Positions 23,189 through 31,773 of a stretch of DNA of 43,351 nucleotides are shown piece after piece. Below the pieces are notes generated by a model. That model was not told the origin of the DNA and ran no database searches. It worked only from the letters and a program-made list of their open reading frames with translations. A program made the position numbers and the translations under genes. Each line of letters opens with the position of its first letter. Position 1 is the stretch's first letter. This DNA comes from Pseudomonas gessardii. Its GTDB lineage: Bacteria; Pseudomonadota; Gammaproteobacteria; Pseudomonadales; Pseudomonadaceae. The stretch spans positions 1-43,351 of the forward strand of contig NZ_MNPU01000050.1 of NCBI RefSeq assembly GCF_001983165.1, written 5' to 3'.

Positions 23189-25246
23189 GTGAATTTCAAA
23201 AAAACGACAATGGCGGCGGTGGGTTCGGCTATCTGCTTGTGCAACGGTGCGTGGGCCGCAGAACCTGCGAGCGCTCTGGAGATCGCGCCGATCACCGTCA
23301 CCGGTGAAAAAATCAACCGTACCCTGGAGCAGACCCAGTCAAGCGTGGTGGTGGTGACTGAGCAACAACTGCGTGACAAGCAGGACCGTGACCTGGTGGA
23401 TGTATTGGCCCGCACGCCAGGGGTGTACAACCAGTCCGGCAATGAAAACTGGGGGATTCGCGGCGTGCCGGTGTCCGGTTTCGACGACCAGGGCCCGGCC
23501 ACGCTCAACGGGGCGGTGTCGGTATTCGTCGATGGCGCCGTGCAACCGAACCGCGCCCTGACCCTCAGCCCGATGCCGCTGTGGGACGTCGACCAGGTCG
23601 AAGTGTTCCTCGGCCCGCAATCCACCACCCAGGGCCGTAACTCTCTGGCCGGCGCGGTGGTGATCCAGACCCGCAACCCCACCTTCGAGCCGAGTTTTGC
23701 AGCGCGCACCAACATGGGCAACTACGGCGAGCGCGGTGCGGCGGTGGCCGGTGGCGGCGCGCTGGTTGCTGACAAGATCGCCGGGCGTATTGCCGTGGAT
23801 TACCAGGAAGGCGACGGCTATATCGACAACGTCGCCCTGCATGACGACGCCAACCCGACCCGCACCGGCAATGCCCGGGGCAAGCTGCTGATCCTGCCCA
23901 ACGACGATCTGGATGTGCTGCTGACCTACGCCCATGGCGAAAGCCGCAAGGGTGACAACTCGGCCATGCGCCAGAACGACAAGATCCGTTATTACAAGAT
24001 GACATCCAACACCAAGGCTTATGACAAGCTTGAGCAGGACACCCTCAGCGCCAAGGTGGACTATCGCCTGGACGACAACTGGTCGCTGACCAGCCTGACC
24101 GCCAATACCCGCTCGGACTACGACGCGCGCCTGGATTTCGACCAGTCCGCCGACGCCAACCAGGTGGTGCTGCGCACCCAGGACGGCGACCTGTTCAGCC
24201 AGGAACTGCGCCTGAACTACAGCGGCGACACGGTGAAGAGTTTTGTCGGCGCCTACTACGGCCACAACACCAACAACTTCCATGACCGCCTGTTGTTCGA
24301 CAACGTCCTGTTCGGCACTGCCAAGGGCGAGACGACCCTTGAAAGCAAGGCCGTATTCGGTGAAATCAACTGGACATTCGCCCCGCGCTGGACCCTGATC
24401 ACCGGCCTGCGCTATGACCACGAAACCAACGATACCGACATCAAGCAGGACGATTTCTCCAGCCCCGGCAAGGTCAGCAAGTCGTTTGATGCACTCCTGC
24501 CGAAACTGGGCCTGGACTTCGAGTTGGCCGCCAACCAATACCTGGGGGTGATGGTGCAGAAGGGCTATCGCGGTGGCGGCGTCAACGTGCGTGCCGGTGG
24601 CGGCCATGAGGGCTACGACCCGGAATACACCACCAACTACGAGCTGTCCTACCGTGGCTCGTTCTTCGACAAGACCCTGCGCACCCGCGCCAACCTGTAC
24701 TACACCGACTGGAAGGACCAGCAGGTCAGCGTGCTGGAGCGCAACACCGACTTTGTCCAGGTATTCAACGCCGGCAGCAGCGATATCAAGGGCCTGGAAG
24801 TGTTTGTCGAGAAAGACCTGGGCGAACAGTTGACCCTGACGGCTGGGGGCTCGATCACCGCAGGCAAGTACAAGGACTTCGTGACCGGTGACGGCCGCGA
24901 TATGAGCGGCGAGGCATTTCTTTATTCGCCCAAGTACAAACTGTCCCTGGGCGGCCTCTACCGCTGGAATGATCGCCTGACCCTGAACACCGACCTGGTG
25001 TATCAGAGCACCGCGCCGTCGGAGTATGAGTTCGATACGGCAGGCAAGGTCACGGGTGAGCGCCGGAGCGACAACTACTGGTTGGTCAACTTCAACACCG
25101 AGTACAAGGTCACCCGGAGCGTCGCGGTTTCCGGCTTTGTGAAAAACGCCTTTGACAAGGCATACATCACCAACAACCGCAGCGGCGATATTGTCGATGT
25201 GGGCGCGCCGCGCACGGTGGGTTTGGTGTTGCGCTACGACATGTAG
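23189..25246 (+). CDS. TonB-dependent outer-membrane receptor (siderophore-type)
   Basis: GTG 23189 is chosen because AGGGGAG precedes it and a signal peptide follows (NFKKTTMAAVGSAICLCNGAWAAEP); ORF upstream of it has no such features. The 685-residue protein has a TonB-box-like start (EIAPITVTGEK), a plug domain (VVVVTEQQLRDKQDRDLVDVLARTPGVY...WGIRGV) and a 22-strand barrel ending VGLVLRYDM. KGYRGGGVNVRAGGG in the barrel is typical of FyuA-like siderophore receptors. The Fur box upstream supports iron uptake. No siderophore synthesis gene lies nearby, so it may serve a xenosiderophore. Confidence 0.9.
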   Translation: MNFKKTTMAAVGSAICLCNGAWAAEPASALEIAPITVTGEKINRTLEQTQSSVVVVTEQQLRDKQDRDLVDVLARTPGVYNQSGNENWGIRGVPVSGFDDQGPATLNGAVSVFVDGAVQPNRALTLSPMPLWDVDQVEVFLGPQSTTQGRNSLAGAVVIQTRNPTFEPSFAARTNMGNYGERGAAVAGGGALVADKIAGRIAVDYQEGDGYIDNVALHDDANPTRTGNARGKLLILPNDDLDVLLTYAHGESRKGDNSAMRQNDKIRYYKMTSNTKAYDKLEQDTLSAKVDYRLDDNWSLTSLTANTRSDYDARLDFDQSADANQVVLRTQDGDLFSQELRLNYSGDTVKSFVGAYYGHNTNNFHDRLLFDNVLFGTAKGETTLESKAVFGEINWTFAPRWTLITGLRYDHETNDTDIKQDDFSSPGKVSKSFDALLPKLGLDFELAANQYLGVMVQKGYRGGGVNVRAGGGHEGYDPEYTTNYELSYRGSFFDKTLRTRANLYYTDWKDQQVSVLERNTDFVQVFNAGSSDIKGLEVFVEKDLGEQLTLTAGGSITAGKYKDFVTGDGRDMSGEAFLYSPKYKLSLGGLYRWNDRLTLNTDLVYQSTAPSEYEFDTAGKVTGERRSDNYWLVNFNTEYKVTRSVAVSGFVKNAFDKAYITNNRSGDIVDVGAPRTVGLVLRYDM

Positions 25247-25272
25247 GGCAACGGCAAACAATGCAGATTGAA

Positions 25273-25292
25273 TGTGGGAGCCAGCTCCCACA
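25273..25292. repeat. REP-type palindrome
   Basis: TGTGGGAGC-CA-GCTCCCACA is a perfect palindrome 26 bp after the receptor stop. It matches the 'GTGGGAGC' REP core also seen at 29591 and 43160 and may protect or end the receptor mRNA. The remaining 25293-25429 has no gene. Confidence 0.7.
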
Positions 25293-25429
25293 CGTGCACT
25301 ACGGCGTTTTCAGCTCGTGTAAGAGCCACCCAACACGGAATTTTCGATTTCCATTTAGGAGCTTTCCTAAATGCGCCGGTAGGAAAAGTCGTGAGAATGG
25401 GGGCACTTTCATTTCATCTGTGATTTTTC

Positions 25430-26644
25430 ATGTCCTTTCTGCCGATTCGTGTTCTGGTCGTCGAAGAGCATCCTTTCAAGCAACTCGTTGCCACCCAGGT
25501 CTTCAAGGACTCGGGGTGTGAATGGGTGATGGGCGTGGCCGACGTGGCCGCTGCCCTGGCAGTGCTTGAGCGCACAGGGCCGGTGGATATCGTGCTCTGC
25601 CCCCTCAAGGAGCATGGGGTGCAAGGGCTGACGAACCTTGAAGTGCTCAGCCGCACCCGGCGGGTCAAGTCCATCATCCTGTGCAGCGCTCGGTCCCAAG
25701 ACCTGCATGAGGCCATCGAACGTCTGATCGGCCTGCTGGGGAGCAGCCTCCTGGGCTATGTCGATACCCCGGTGCGGGCCGGGGCGATTGCAGCGCTGTT
25801 GACCCGCTACCTGGAAACAACGGTCGCGGCGGGGCACCCCGTGTCTCGGCAGGTTCGCTATGGTCACGCGAGCAAGGCTTGCCTGGAGCGGGCCATTACA
25901 CAGCATGAACTCAAGGCATTCTTCCAACCCAAGTTCAACTTAATGACCGGTGAAGCGAGCAGTCTTGAAGTACTGGCGCGCTGGGAACACCCGCAGTATG
26001 GGGTGTTGTGCCCGGCGGATTTCCTGGCGCAGGCCCGCCGCTTCGGTCTGATGGATAAACTGCTGTTTGCCCAGCTCGAACAGGCACTTGCGTTCCTCAA
26101 GGCGGCGCGGGAGCAGGGGCATGAGTTGTCGCTGGCGCTCAACCTGGAGGCCGGGCAATTGGCCCATGAGTCTCTGCTCCCGCGTTTGTGCGAGGCCCTG
26201 GAGCGCTACGCTATCCCAGCGTCGCGCCTGAGCTTTGAAATCACTGAAAGTGGATTGCTGGAGATCTCGCCCGGCGTGCTCGACACCTTGATTCGCCTGC
26301 GGATGATGGGCGTCGGCCTGGCCATCGATGACTTTGGCATCGGCTACTCGTCGTTGGAGCGCCTGTGCCAACTGCCCTTTACCGAAATCAAGCTCGATGC
26401 CCGTTTTGCCCGCGACCTGAAAACCAGCACCCGCAACCGTGCGGCGATCAGCAGCACCCTGGCATTGGGGGAGGCGTTGGGGATGGCGGTCGTGGTCGAG
26501 GGCGTCGAGTACGAGAGCCAGCGCCAGCGCTTGCTCAAGCTGGGTTGCAAGCTGGGCCAGGGCTATCTGCGCGCGCGCCCCATGGGGGCCGTACGTGCGC
26601 TCGCGTGGCTGGAAATGAAGTCGGCGTCGCGCAGCACGCGCTGA
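25430..26644 (+). CDS. EAL-domain c-di-GMP phosphodiesterase with degenerate receiver
   Basis: The 404-residue protein has an N-terminal receiver-like domain (IRVLVVEEHPFKQ) in which the phosphoacceptor Asp is replaced by Pro (DIVLCPLKEHG, near residue 58), so it cannot be phosphorylated normally. The C-terminal EAL domain keeps the catalytic set: EVLARWEHP (EVL in place of EAL), Asn in LNLEAGQL, FEITES, IDDFGIGYSSL, Lys in IKLDARF, VVEGVE and QGY. An active phosphodiesterase that hydrolyses c-di-GMP is expected, with the pseudo-receiver acting as a protein-interaction module. Confidence 0.9.
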   Translation: MSFLPIRVLVVEEHPFKQLVATQVFKDSGCEWVMGVADVAAALAVLERTGPVDIVLCPLKEHGVQGLTNLEVLSRTRRVKSIILCSARSQDLHEAIERLIGLLGSSLLGYVDTPVRAGAIAALLTRYLETTVAAGHPVSRQVRYGHASKACLERAITQHELKAFFQPKFNLMTGEASSLEVLARWEHPQYGVLCPADFLAQARRFGLMDKLLFAQLEQALAFLKAAREQGHELSLALNLEAGQLAHESLLPRLCEALERYAIPASRLSFEITESGLLEISPGVLDTLIRLRMMGVGLAIDDFGIGYSSLERLCQLPFTEIKLDARFARDLKTSTRNRAAISSTLALGEALGMAVVVEGVEYESQRQRLLKLGCKLGQGYLRARPMGAVRALAWLEMKSASRSTR

Positions 26645-26727
26645 TGGCTGATGGGGAGACGCGCCAGCGCCGCCGGTTCTGGGGTTGGCTAGACTGAAAC
26701 GGTCAATCGCCTTTTTGGAGCATCCAG

Positions 26728-27207
26728 ATGACCCACAAAAACACCATCTGCCTCTGGTTCGACGGCGCTGCGTTGGAGGCTGCCAGGTTCTACGCCGCGA
26801 CCTTCCCACACAGCTCGGTAGAGGCCATACACACAGCACCGGGTGACTATCCGGCGGGCAAGCAGGGCGATGTCCTGACCGTGGAGTTCACCGTCATGGG
26901 CATCCCGTGCCTGGGCCTCAATGGCGGGCCGGGTATCCAGCACAACCAGGCATTTTCATTTCAGGTCGCCACGGATGACCAGGCCGAGACGGATCGCTTG
27001 TGGCAGGCCATTGTCGGCAATGACGGCGAGGAGGTTGCCTGTGGCTGGTGCCGGGACAAGTGGGGCCTCTCCTGGCAAATCACCCCGCGCCTGCTCACGG
27101 CGGCGATCACCGACCCCGATCCTGCGGCAGCCAAGCGCGCGTTCGAGGCGATGATGGGCATGGTGAAAATCGACATTGCGGCGATTGAGGCGGCGCTCAA
27201 GGGGTAA
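26728..27207 (+). CDS. PhnB-like VOC-fold protein
   Basis: The 159-residue protein has the layout of the PhnB/3-demethylubiquinone-methyltransferase-like VOC family: NTICLWFDGAALEAARFYAATFPHSSV at the start, a GDVLTVEFTVMG strand, FSFQVATDDQAETDRLWQAI, CGWCRDKWGLSWQITPR in the second half. TTTTTGGAG stands 8 bases before the ATG. Members lack a settled function; the name 'methyltransferase' sometimes attached to them is misleading. It is convergent with the CAP-domain gene. Confidence 0.88.
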   Translation: MTHKNTICLWFDGAALEAARFYAATFPHSSVEAIHTAPGDYPAGKQGDVLTVEFTVMGIPCLGLNGGPGIQHNQAFSFQVATDDQAETDRLWQAIVGNDGEEVACGWCRDKWGLSWQITPRLLTAAITDPDPAAAKRAFEAMMGMVKIDIAAIEAALKG

Positions 27208-27273
27208 CCAAACCCTGGTATAACGTCTGCCCTCAACACAGGGCAATACCAAGCAGCGCCGGCCAGTGCAGCG

Positions 27274-28125
27274 CTATTGCGTGCCTAACAGCGCCGTCCA
27301 GTAGATTCCCGCGTCGCTTTTTGGGTCCAGCCCATAGGCGGCACCCAATTCGCGGAACTGCGGGTTCATCAGGTTGGCGCAATGCCCGGGGCTGGCGAGC
27401 CAGCCATCGACCACTTTGCGCGGTGTATCCAGGCCGGCGGCAATATTTTCGCCGACCTGTTGGGCCACATAACCCGCCAGTTCCGCGCGGTCGCCCGGGG
27501 TGCGGCCGTCGCGGTCCAGGTGGTCGAAGAAATTATGGTTGGCCATGTTGCGTGCATGGCTGTCGGCGGCGCTCGCCAACTGGGCGTTCCAGGCCAGCGG
27601 GGTGGTGGCCGCGAAGGCTTGCTCGCCACACTGGCGCGGTTGTTTGCGGGCGGCGTTGACCATCTCCAGCAACTGCGGGCCGGCCTCCTGGGAACTGGCC
27701 AGGCCACGGCTCAACAGCGGGCGGGCGAGGACAATGCGCCAGTCCTGGCCAGTGTTGCTGACGCCGATATCGACAAATTGCGGGTCCAGCACCACCCGGC
27801 AGAAGCTCTCGCGCACCGCCTTCATTGCCGATTGCGCGTCGCGCGGCCCGGACAGGCTGATCGCCTGTACATTGACCATCGGGTAGGCCACCTGGGCCAG
27901 GGCCTGCTGCAAATCGCCGACATTATTGACCGGCAACACCAGGCGCGGATCGACCGCCAGCGGCGGCAATTCCTGGGAGCCCTGGTCGCCACAGCGCTGC
28001 ACCTGGCTGCGGTACTGGTTGATCGAGTCGATCAATTGACTCTCTTCGCTCGCCGACGCCGTGGCGCAAAACACCAGGCTGGCGGCCAGCGTCGTGACAC
28101 CTATCATCAATGACAGAGCGCGCAT
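27274..28125 (-). CDS. Secreted CAP (SCP/PR1)-domain protein
   Basis: The 283-residue protein has a signal peptide (MRALSLMIGVTTLAASLVFCATASASEES), an N-terminal region with two Cys and DPRLVLP, and a C-terminal CAP domain (MVNAARKQPRQCGEQAFAATTPLAWNAQLASAADSHARNMANHNFFDHLDRDGRTPGDRAELAGY...GENIA) with the CAP-defining His-Glu-His pattern (SHARNM, QVGENIA, SPGHC). It would act in the periplasm or outside the cell. The bacterial function is not established. Confidence 0.9.
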   Translation of the reverse strand: MRALSLMIGVTTLAASLVFCATASASEESQLIDSINQYRSQVQRCGDQGSQELPPLAVDPRLVLPVNNVGDLQQALAQVAYPMVNVQAISLSGPRDAQSAMKAVRESFCRVVLDPQFVDIGVSNTGQDWRIVLARPLLSRGLASSQEAGPQLLEMVNAARKQPRQCGEQAFAATTPLAWNAQLASAADSHARNMANHNFFDHLDRDGRTPGDRAELAGYVAQQVGENIAAGLDTPRKVVDGWLASPGHCANLMNPQFRELGAAYGLDPKSDAGIYWTALLGTQ

Positions 28126-28205
28126 GGACGTTTCCCTTGAGCATGAAAGTGCCCATGATGCGCGATGAAGGGGCGCGGATGCACCCCTTGGGCAATATTT
28201 TGCCC

Positions 28206-29534
28206 TCAGTTCTTGAATGCCGAGTGCTTGCGGCCCTGGTCACACAGGGCAAACACCACCACCAGCACCGACGCGATGGCGAGGATGATCACCACGCCGT
28301 CCGTCGAGTGAGTGGTCGAAGCGGCCACCATCGACAAGGCCCCCAGCGGCGCCAAACCGCCGGCGATGGCGGTACCGATTTCCCGCCCGGTGCCGAAGCC
28401 CGAAGAGCGGGTCTGGGTCGGGAACTGCCGGCTGAGGAACGAGCCCTGGGGCGCGAACATCATCGGCGCGAGGATCCCGGTGCCGATCCCGATGGCCAGG
28501 TAGATCATCAGGCTTTCGCCGGTGTTCAGCAGCGCCAGGAACGGGTAGGCGAACAGCAGCGACAACACACCGCCGAGCACCAGCACCGACTTGCTGCTCC
28601 ACTTGTCACACAGCCAGCCGAAGCACGGCACGGCGACAATCGCCACCAGGCTGGCGATGGTCACCGACAGCGAGGTGACGTGCACGTCGACCCCCTTGAA
28701 CTGGGTCAGGTAGGCCAGGGAAAAGGTCTTGAAGATATAGCTCAGGGCGTTGTAGCCAATCGCCACGAAGAACACCACCGCCAGGCCCTTGAGGTCGTTT
28801 TTGAACAGTGCCTTGAGCGGCGAGACCTTGGCCTTGGCCGGCGCCTGGCTCAGTTCCTTGAACTCCGGGGTTTCCGGGATGCTGTTGCGCACCCACAGGC
28901 CCACACCCACCAGGGCGATGCTGCAGATAAACGGGATGCGCCAGCCGCCGGCCAGCAGGAACTCATTGCCATTGATGGTCAGCAGGTACACGGTCAGCGA
29001 CGACAGCAACAGGCCCAGGTTCAACCCCAGCGCCGGCCAGGCGCCCTGGCTGCCGCGCTTGCCTTCCGAGGCGTGTTCGTAGGACGTGACCGCCGCGCCC
29101 GACAACTCGGCTCCGGCACCCAGCCCCTGGATGATACGGATAAACACCAGAATGATCGGCGCCCAGATGCCAATCGAGGCATAGCTGGGGATCAGGCCGA
29201 TCAGCGTGGTGCACACGCCCATCATGCAGAACGTCAGCACCAGCACATGTTTACGGCCGAACTTGTCGCCCAGGTAGCCGAACAGGATGCCGCCGAAAGG
29301 GCGGGCGATAAAGCCGATGGCGAAGGTGGAGAAGGCCATCAGGGTTGCGGTTTTCGGGTCACTGTTATCAAAGAAGATCTTGGAAAAGACAATCGCCGCC
29401 ATGGTCGCGTAGAGGTAGAAGTCGTACCACTCCAGCATCGAACCGAAGATGGTGGCGGCAGCCACCTTGCGCAGGCGTTTCTTGGTTTGGGCCGGGGTTT
29501 CCACCGTGGCGGGGTTGTGGGCTTTTGCCGTCAT
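28206..29534 (-). CDS. MHS-family MFS transporter for a dicarboxylate or hydroxy acid
   Basis: The 442-residue protein starts MTAKAHNPATVE with GAAGGAAG upstream and has the metabolite:H+ symporter (MHS) family start VAAATIFGSMLEWYDFYLYATMA and the long motif GFIARPFGGILFGYLGDKFGRK. MHS members carry alpha-ketoglutarate, citrate, shikimate or similar acids. It follows lhgO on the same strand (171 bp with a REPIN between), so 2-hydroxyglutarate or a related acid is a plausible substrate. Confidence 0.9.
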   Translation of the reverse strand: MTAKAHNPATVETPAQTKKRLRKVAAATIFGSMLEWYDFYLYATMAAIVFSKIFFDNSDPKTATLMAFSTFAIGFIARPFGGILFGYLGDKFGRKHVLVLTFCMMGVCTTLIGLIPSYASIGIWAPIILVFIRIIQGLGAGAELSGAAVTSYEHASEGKRGSQGAWPALGLNLGLLLSSLTVYLLTINGNEFLLAGGWRIPFICSIALVGVGLWVRNSIPETPEFKELSQAPAKAKVSPLKALFKNDLKGLAVVFFVAIGYNALSYIFKTFSLAYLTQFKGVDVHVTSLSVTIASLVAIVAVPCFGWLCDKWSSKSVLVLGGVLSLLFAYPFLALLNTGESLMIYLAIGIGTGILAPMMFAPQGSFLSRQFPTQTRSSGFGTGREIGTAIAGGLAPLGALSMVAASTTHSTDGVVIILAIASVLVVVFALCDQGRKHSAFKN

Positions 29535-29590
29535 GCTGTACTTCCTTCTCAGTCATTATATTTATTAGGGGGTTGCAAACGCGGTCAACT

Positions 29591-29697
29591 GTGGGAGCTG
29601 TCGAGCCTTGGCGAGGCTGCGATAGCGGTGGGCCAGGCAATACATGTGTTGCCTGTGCCGCCGTCATCGCAGCCTCGCGGGGCGAGACAGCTCCTAC
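29591..29697. repeat. REPIN: two inverted REP sequences
   Basis: GTGGGAGCTGTC at 29591 pairs with GACAGCTCCTAC at 29686-29697, and GCGAGGCTGCGAT with ATCGCAGCCTCGC inside, forming a long hairpin between lhgO and the MHS transporter gene. It resembles the REP doublets mobilised by RAYT transposases. Confidence 0.85.
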
Positions 29698-29705
29698 AGG
29701 GGGAT

Positions 29706-30899
29706 TTAGTGGGGGGTGAACATGCGGTCGGCGATCATTTCGCCAATCGGAATCGCCGAGGTGGCCGCCGGTGACGGCGCGTTGCACACATGCAGCATGC
29801 GTGGCGTCTGGGCGAACAGGAAGTCGTGCACCAGGCTGCCGTCGCGCATCACCGCCTGGGCGCGGATCCCGGCTTCGTAGGGCAGCAGGTCGTCGAGTTC
29901 CAGGGACGGGCAATACTTGCGGCATTGCTCCAGGTAGCCGGACTTGAACAATGAATTCTTCATTTCCACGCTGCCGGAGCCGAGGTTCTGCCAGAGGGTT
30001 TTCCAGAACCCGGGGAAGCGCGCGTACTCGGCCACATCCTTCCAGTTGACGGAAAACTTCTTGTAGTTCTCCCGACCCAGGCCCAGCACGGCATTGGGGC
30101 CGACGGTGACGCTGCCATCGATCATGCGGGTCAGGTGCACCCCCAGAAACGGCAGTTCCGGATCGGGGATCGGGTAGATCAAGTGGTTGACGATGTTGTT
30201 CTTCGACGCGGGCAAGCGGAAATACTCCCCCCGGAACGGGATGATCTGGTGGTCGATATCGATCCCGGCCAGGGTTGCCAGGCGGTCCGATTGCAGGCCG
30301 GCGCACACCACCAGGTGCCGCGCCTGCCAGGCGCCGTCGTGGGTGCTGACGGTGACCTTGTCGGTGTCTTCGGTAATGGCCGTGACGGTTTTTTCCAGGC
30401 AGATCTCACCGCCATTGCGGCGAATCACCCCGGCCATGGTTTCGCAGACCTGGCGGTAGTCGACGATCCCGGTGGCATCGAGGAACAACCCGCCAAGGCC
30501 GACGATATTTGGCTCGCGGGCCTGCAATTGCTCGGCGTCCAGGCGTTCGACCTTCATCCCGTTGAGTTGCGAGCGCGCATACAGCGCCTCCATGCGCTGC
30601 ACTTCCAGGGCGGTGGAGGCCACCAGCAATTTGCCGCACACCTCGAACTTGATCCCATGCTCGCGGCAAAACTGCTTGGTGGCCTCGGCGCCGCGCTTGC
30701 ACAGGTCGGCCTTGAGGCTGCCCGGCGCGTAGTAGATGCCGGCATGGATCACGCCGCTGTTATGGCCGGTCTGGTGCTTGGCCAGGACCGGTTCCTTTTC
30801 CAGGATCACCAGGGACGCGTTGGGCTGGCGCTTGAGCAGCTCCATCGCGGTGGCCAGGCCGACAATGCCGCCGCCGATGATGCAAAAGTCATAAATCAT
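29706..30899 (-). CDS. lhgO: L-2-hydroxyglutarate dehydrogenase/oxidase
   Basis: The 397-residue FAD enzyme begins MIYDFCIIGGGIVGLATAMELLKR (GxGxxG dinucleotide fold) and includes the LhgO family segments LAKHQTGHNSGVIHAGIYYAPGSLKADLCKRGAEATKQFC, a LERKEPNIVGLGGLFLDATGIVDYR-like region, and the C-terminal HVCNAPSPAATSAIPIGEMIA. It oxidises L-2-hydroxyglutarate to 2-oxoglutarate, feeding electrons to the quinone pool or oxygen. A GntR regulator gene is upstream and an MHS transporter downstream. The shared operator at 30935 is 36-40 bases before its start. Confidence 0.93.
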   Translation of the reverse strand: MIYDFCIIGGGIVGLATAMELLKRQPNASLVILEKEPVLAKHQTGHNSGVIHAGIYYAPGSLKADLCKRGAEATKQFCREHGIKFEVCGKLLVASTALEVQRMEALYARSQLNGMKVERLDAEQLQAREPNIVGLGGLFLDATGIVDYRQVCETMAGVIRRNGGEICLEKTVTAITEDTDKVTVSTHDGAWQARHLVVCAGLQSDRLATLAGIDIDHQIIPFRGEYFRLPASKNNIVNHLIYPIPDPELPFLGVHLTRMIDGSVTVGPNAVLGLGRENYKKFSVNWKDVAEYARFPGFWKTLWQNLGSGSVEMKNSLFKSGYLEQCRKYCPSLELDDLLPYEAGIRAQAVMRDGSLVHDFLFAQTPRMLHVCNAPSPAATSAIPIGEMIADRMFTPH

Positions 30900-30934
30900 A
30901 TGGGCTACCTAAATCAGTACATTTCAGTCTGCTT

Positions 30935-30951
30935 ATCAGGTTGTCAGACTA
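30935..30951. promoter_or_regulatory. GntR/FadR-type operator upstream of lhgO
   Basis: ATCAGGTTGTCAGAC (30935-30949) is identical to the site upstream of the regulator gene. TTGTCAGACTA inside is one base from the palindrome TTGTC-A-GACAA. A wider inverted repeat AGTCTG...CAGACT (30926-30950) surrounds it. Confidence 0.65.
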
Positions 30952-31008
30952 ATGTTTTTGTTAAAAAAACGGCGCACCCGCAGGCACGCTTTATAGGTGT
31001 TCGATGGA

Positions 31009-31719
31009 TCAATGGGTTGCCGGCAGCTCCAGTTGCAAGCGTTTGGCGGCAGCGCGCAAATGCGCTTCGGCGGCAGCGGCGGCGCCTTGGGGATCGGCGT
31101 CGACGATGGCCTGGTACAGCGCCTGGTGTTCCTGGGTGGCGTCGGCCGAACCGCTGGCAAAGCGCGAGGCCGAGTTTTCCCAGGCCGTCTTGCGGGCGCT
31201 GGCCAATTGGCTACGCAAAAAGTCGTGGAAGGCAACGAAGTATTCGTTTTTGCTGGCGTCGGCGATGGCCCGGTGAAACGCCACGTCGGCCAGCGCTGCA
31301 GCTTCAAAGTCGGCGCGCTTGTCGTGCATTTCCTGCAAGGCGCGTTTCATGCGTTGCAGGTCGTCAGCGTCGCGGCGTTGGGCGGCAATAGAGGCCGCCT
31401 GGGTTTCGATCCACAGGCGCACTTCAAACATTTGTGCCAGGTCAGGGCGCCGGCCGTTCTTTTCGGGGAAGCGGAACACCGTACCGGCGGGGGTCTGCGA
31501 AATAAACGAGCCCAGGCCACGCCGGGCGGTCAGCACGCCATCAGCCTTGAGCTGGGCGATCGCCTCGCGCACCACCGAACGGCTGACGTTCAACTGTTCC
31601 GCCAGTTGCTGCTCGGTCGGCAGGCGCGACTCGGGCGCCAGTTGTCCGGAGTCAATCTCGGCCCGTATGGCGCTGACAACACGCACCACGAGGGAATCTG
31701 GACGCTGGAGCTCAAGCAT
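31009..31719 (-). CDS. GntR-family (FadR/FCD) regulator of the lhgO module
   Basis: The 236-residue protein has an N-terminal GntR winged helix (RVVSAIRAEIDSGQLAPESRLPTEQQLAEQLNVSRSVVREAIAQLKADGVLTARRGLGSFI) and a C-terminal FCD effector domain (FEVRLWIETQAASIAAQR...DVAFHRAIADASKN, EHQALYQAI), whose metal-binding Asp/His residues are present. It lies 109 bp upstream of lhgO in the same direction. The palindrome TTGTCAGACAA 22 bases before its start recurs before lhgO, so it likely represses both, relieved by 2-hydroxyglutarate or a related acid. Confidence 0.9.
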   Translation of the reverse strand: MLELQRPDSLVVRVVSAIRAEIDSGQLAPESRLPTEQQLAEQLNVSRSVVREAIAQLKADGVLTARRGLGSFISQTPAGTVFRFPEKNGRRPDLAQMFEVRLWIETQAASIAAQRRDADDLQRMKRALQEMHDKRADFEAAALADVAFHRAIADASKNEYFVAFHDFLRSQLASARKTAWENSASRFASGSADATQEHQALYQAIVDADPQGAAAAAEAHLRAAAKRLQLELPATH

Positions 31720-31734
31720 GGCAAAACCTAGGTG

Positions 31735-31751
31735 ATCAGGTTGTCAGACAA
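31735..31751. promoter_or_regulatory. GntR/FadR-type operator upstream of its own gene
   Basis: ATCAGGTTGTCAGAC (31735-31749) repeats the lhgO site. It contains the perfect palindrome TTGTC-A-GACAA at 31741-31751, close to the consensus of FadR-subfamily GntR operators. It is 22 bases from the regulator's start codon, consistent with autoregulation. Confidence 0.68.
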
Positions 31752-31773
31752 TAGCTGTTACGATTTTCCCTTG

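Noticed and set aside
23339..25291. 650-codon minus-strand frame antisense to the TonB receptor
   Set aside because: It is a GC-skew shadow: low-complexity Val/Ala/Gln/His-rich translation, no ribosome site or domain; the plus strand has a clear receptor.
28110..29774. 554-codon plus-strand frame antisense to the MHS transporter
   Set aside because: His/Arg/Gln-rich shadow of a membrane protein gene; no domain.
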